Origin: Ficedula albicollis
Taxonomy: Eukaryota > Chordata > Aves > Passeriformes > Muscicapidae
Length of the DNA stretch: 64,000 bases
Direction: 5' to 3'
Assembly: GCF_000247815.1 (NCBI RefSeq)
Contig: NC_021671.1
Location: forward strand, 26,560,513 to 26,624,512
Part shown: one piece after another, positions 60,690-64,000 of the stretch
How positions within the stretch are numbered: the stretch's first letter is position 1
Layout of the letters: each line of letters opens with the position of its first letter
The notes under the pieces: model-generated
What the model was told of the DNA's origin: nothing
Databases searched by the model: none
The model's input: the letters and a program-made list of their open reading frames with translations, nothing else
Position numbers and translations under genes: made by a program

Positions 60690-60840
60690 CAGAATGACCA
60701 TCCAATGTATATCTTGCTGTAGGGATTTTGCTGCCATTGCTACTTGACCACATTATGTAACATTGCATTAATGACCTGGAAGAGGTCATAAAATTGTCAT
60801 GAATAAAGTGTGTAGCCAGTTGAAATCTGGGGGCAGACAA
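60690..60840 (+). mobile_element. Possible decayed CR1-like LINE reverse-transcriptase remnant
   Basis: ATTAATGACCTGGAAGAG at 60768-60785 translates as INDLEE, the position of the INDLD motif in CR1-type reverse transcriptases. The bases before it (TTATGTAACATTG) and after it (TGTAGCCAGTTGAAATCTGG) can be aligned by eye to the expected LFN-F and FADDTKLG coding bases, with frameshifts and stops. It is an old fragment if real. The match is short, so this is tentative. Confidence 0.35.
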
Positions 60841-61046
60841 TGCATATAAAGTTGTGGAAAACCAGGCTTGTTGTGTTTGGAATTAGCGTGGTGTGTGCGA
60901 AAGGGAAGCCAGGATCAGCTGGCAAGCCTTGGCAGTCAGTGACTACAAGTGCCAGAGAGCTCTTGAGTGCTATGCATAGTGTTCTTTAAAGGTCACTGTT
61001 AGCCTGACCTGGTCTGCCTTTGGAACACAGCATCCACCTGGGATAT

Positions 61047-61415
61047 TGTTGTGGTTCAACCCCATCCAGCAGTGCAGCCCCAGGCAGCTGCACTCTCACT
61101 CTTCCCTGGTGGGGTGGGGAGAGATTTGGAACGGTAAAAGTGAGAGAACCCCCCAGTTGAGATAAAGGCAGTGTAGTGGGTACAGCTGAAGCTGTGCATG
61201 CCAGCAAAGCAGAGCAAGGAATTACTTCCCATGGGTAGGCAGATGGATGTTCAGCTATCTCCAGGAAAGCCAGGCTACATCACTGCTGGCACACCTCCAA
61301 GTGGTGACCTGAGAAGACAAACACCATCACTCTGAGCATCACCCCATTCTCCTCCTCTCATCTTGATGCTCATGTAAGGTGTACATGCATGTGGGCAATC
61401 CTGTGGTATTTAAAA
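61047..61415 (+). mobile_element. ERVL-type LTR fragment, plus strand, 3'-truncated
   Basis: The sequence starts TGTTGTGGTTCAACCCCATC. It continues with AGTAAAAGTGAGA-like and GTTGAGATAAAGGCAGT blocks, then AGCAAAGCAGAGCAAGGAAT, ACTTCCCATGGGTAGGCAG and AGCTATCTCCAGGAAAGC. These are, in order, hallmarks of the passerine ERVL LTR family as I remember it (TguLTRL2-like). The similarity fades near 61415, and perhaps weakly continues to about 61470. No 3' terminus or target duplication is found. It shares its terminus with the minus-strand LTR at 38757-38977. Confidence 0.75.
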
Positions 61416-62235
61416 AGAAAGGTTTGTTAGTTAGTTTGTTCAAAAGATTTGGCTTAGCTGGGTCCCCACCTGATCTGATTTATTACAGTTTTATTCCTGT
61501 ATTCCTACTGATGTTTAATCTGACTCTTGGTGGAAGGTAAGGATTGAATGAACAAGAGGATGAATTTCATCACAAGTAGAGTCTTTACAGACTTATACAT
61601 TTTGTTTGCCTGGAAGTCGAGGGCATACTGGAAATATTTTTTTTCTATAAAGCCTTGTTTAATGTCTATATATACCTGTTGCATACTGTTCAAAATACAA
61701 ATAATAATATTTGCAAAGTAATACCTTTGTAAGTGTTTGTGTTTTTAGGTTTAAAGAGCTGTAAGGATGTGAAAGTTTGAATTCATGTTGTACTTCTGCT
61801 GTGATTAGAAAATGGGGCTATGCCAGTATTATAGAAGGTAATTTAGCATGCAGACCTTATTATTTTGTTAATATATTGTGTTATAAAAACAGTTTTGCTT
61901 GATATTTGGATCTCAAAATTCAGCTTTGATTTTTGCAACTGAAGAATTGGGAGTACTGGATGGTGGAGGGGGGTTGTTTGTCATGCAGTGACACTGAATG
62001 AGAAGTTACTCTTTTTAACATCAAGATAAATTTTGAGAGTCAGTTATACAGCTGATTGGTCTATAATTACCAGAATGAGGATTAAAGGCCAGAAGCAAGT
62101 CAGACTTCTCTTGATAATCTGGAATAGGCTGTTTTCTCTGGCTACTTGATGTTCTTACTCACTCAGAATTTTCAGATACATTGTGAAATGAGCAAACCTC
62201 CACTAACATGGAGGAAGGGTGTAAGTGGTTGGCAG
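61416..62235 (+). other. Intron 1, no exon recognised
   Basis: AT-rich intron after the LTR fragment; the first 50 nt may be its decayed remainder. Nothing else is supported. Confidence 0.5.
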
Positions 62236-62373
62236 GGGGTTTTTTGTTTGGTTGTTTTGGTGAGGTCTTTTTTGTTTTTTTTTTTTTTTTTTTTTTTAGG
62301 TTGTATTTTTTTGTTGTTTTGTTTTGGTTTGTTTTTTTAGTTTTTGGGGTTTTTTTTGTTTTTTTTTTTTTTT
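62236..62373 (+). repeat. T-rich/G-interrupted low-complexity tract, about 140 nt
   Basis: Long T runs (about 21 at 62275-62298 with one break, and T14 near the end) separated by GG, GGTTG and GGGG. It is of the same kind as the tract at 8051-8228 and is again T on the + strand. Confidence 0.9.
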
Positions 62374-64000
62374 GAGACAAGGGGCTTATAATCAAGAATT
62401 ATCCTCAAAACTTATGTTATTTCCCTCAGCTTTTACCTCTCTAGGTTAGTTATTTCTTAAACATTTGCTGTGTTAGGAGAAGATCCCTCTGGAGGGTGTC
62501 ATGGCCCCCTCCCCCTTTATTGTAGGCTGAACATATTGGCCATGAGCTGCTGAGGGTGGCTTCCTGTCAGGATTGCTTCATGTAAAATCACAAGGAAGCA
62601 AATGTTCCTTGCATCCTCCCATTGTGTTGTTTCCTGTGGAGCAGACTGGATGCATGTCCTGGATACAGGTTTTTTATGGCACTATACGTGTTGGGATGAT
62701 CCAATCAAATTGTTCTTGGTATCCCCTATAGTCAGAGCATAGCAGGAAATGAGCTTCCTCTCAACCTTTTGTTCTCAAGTTAGCCTGACTTTGGAGAGCT
62801 CTTGGCTCTGACAGAATCCAGAATGAAGGTGAGCTTAAAATGGATTTAGGGTTGGGTTGTTTTTCACTTTTTGTAAGTTTAAGCTACAATTTTTAACCTT
62901 TTTTTTTAAATATTCCCTTTCTTAGTTGTTCTCTTTCCCCCTTGTTGTCCCTTTCTGATCCAGTTCTGGTTTCTGCATGAGCACCTGTCTCGTGAATTTA
63001 ATTTTTTTAGGATCAGAGGTAGGCTTTTGTGATTCTGTTCACATTTCAGGTTTACTTGTTAAAAAACTACCACAATAAGTGTGTAGTAACAATGGAAATT
63101 TCACACTCTTAATAATTTTTTGTTCCATAGCAGTTTAATACTTTTCCCCAATTTGAGCAGTGGTTAAGCTGATCTCCAGCCTGGTTTTGACTTTATAAAT
63201 TATGCTGTTAATAAAATCTGTCATGTCTTTTTGTTAAATCAGATTATTTTTTTTTTCCTTAATAGCTTTCTTGTGTACGTAGTCTTTTAATATTCCTGGT
63301 GTTTGAGGAAAAGCCTTACAAAATTCACATCTAGGCAATTCCCTGGTGCTTTTCCTTACAGCTTCAAATAACTAAGAGAAGGTTTTAAAATTACCTGTAG
63401 TCCAGTGAAACTTGTTGAAATAGCTATTTGACATAATTTATGTGAGCAGTAACTGCTTGGAGTGTACTGGTGTGTGTGTTTCTGCCTGCTTGATGCTGTG
63501 TGTATTGTGTGGCATTGCTTTTCTGAGCTGTGCAAATGCTACTCGAGCTAGAGAGATGTTGGCACCTGTAGAGCCCAGACAGAACCGCTGCTTTCCGGGA
63601 CCAGAGATGATCCTCAGTCTGAGGAGGGCAAAATGAACATGTTAATATGTGCAGTGGATGCATTGGGAGGTGTTGTTGTTGTTTTTTTTTTTATTTATTT
63701 TATTGACTTACACGGTCATTAAATGTTTCCCAAATCTGTTCTACCTTTCCTGTGATGTTACATCACCAGTCAGAACTGGTCTGGCAGCCCCTTCTGTGGT
63801 TGCTTTCATAGCTTTTGTTAACATTTTCACTTCTCTTGGGTTAAACTAGCCTTTCTTTGTTCCTTTCTTGCTTCTCCCCTGGGATTATGAGTTTTTCCTC
63901 TCCTGTCTGTGAAGGCTGTTTTCTGGGGTAAGGACTTTCTGATAGTGTCTGTGGGACGGGTCTGTTATCAGGAAAGTGAACAGGTTTTTGTTTACTTTTT
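62374..64000 (+). other. Intron 1, no exon recognised, window edge
   Basis: AT-rich intron with a short T-rich stretch at 63671-63705. No splice-flanked continuation of the CH domain was found before the window ends. Confidence 0.5.

Overview
This window is vertebrate nuclear DNA, almost certainly from a bird and probably a songbird. The evidence is three CR1-type LINE 3' ends, two ERVL-like solo LTR fragments of a type I associate with passerine genomes, T-rich tracts interrupted by G/GG, AT-rich introns, and a CpG island around a recognisable first coding exon. There are no operons, CRISPR arrays or other prokaryotic features.

Only one protein-coding segment can be supported. It is a 55-codon first exon at 13389-13553 on the + strand, starting [10 protein letters not shown] and ending LLPGTIDK. 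I read it as the start of ARHGEF7 (beta-PIX), the Rac/Cdc42 exchange factor, in the long isoform with an N-terminal calponin-homology domain. A consensus splice donor GTAAGT follows at 13554. No second exon is visible, so the rest of the window (at least 50.4 kb) is read as intron 1.

Layout: 1 to about 11.1 kb is upstream intergenic DNA with no gene I can name. About 11.1-15.8 kb is the promoter CpG island holding exon 1. Two perfect poly(C) runs of 1,890 and 1,760 nt interrupt this island on either side of the exon. At 17249-18928 lie 42 identical copies of a 40-bp GC-rich minisatellite. At 31.2-32.75 kb a second CpG island, also interrupted by poly(C), may be an alternative promoter. The remainder is intron with scattered CR1, LTR and low-complexity sequence.

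The six poly(C) runs total 7,490 nt (11.7% of the window) and are all C on the + strand. They are best treated as assembly or consensus artefacts standing in for difficult GC- or G-rich sequence. They create very long but meaningless poly-proline and poly-glycine reading frames. The minisatellite likewise has no stop in any of the three forward frames or in at least one reverse frame.

I found no new biological system. The observations most worth checking are the 42-copy minisatellite with a possible G-quadruplex in every unit, the nature of the poly(C) runs, the possible alternative promoter, and the two LTR fragments.
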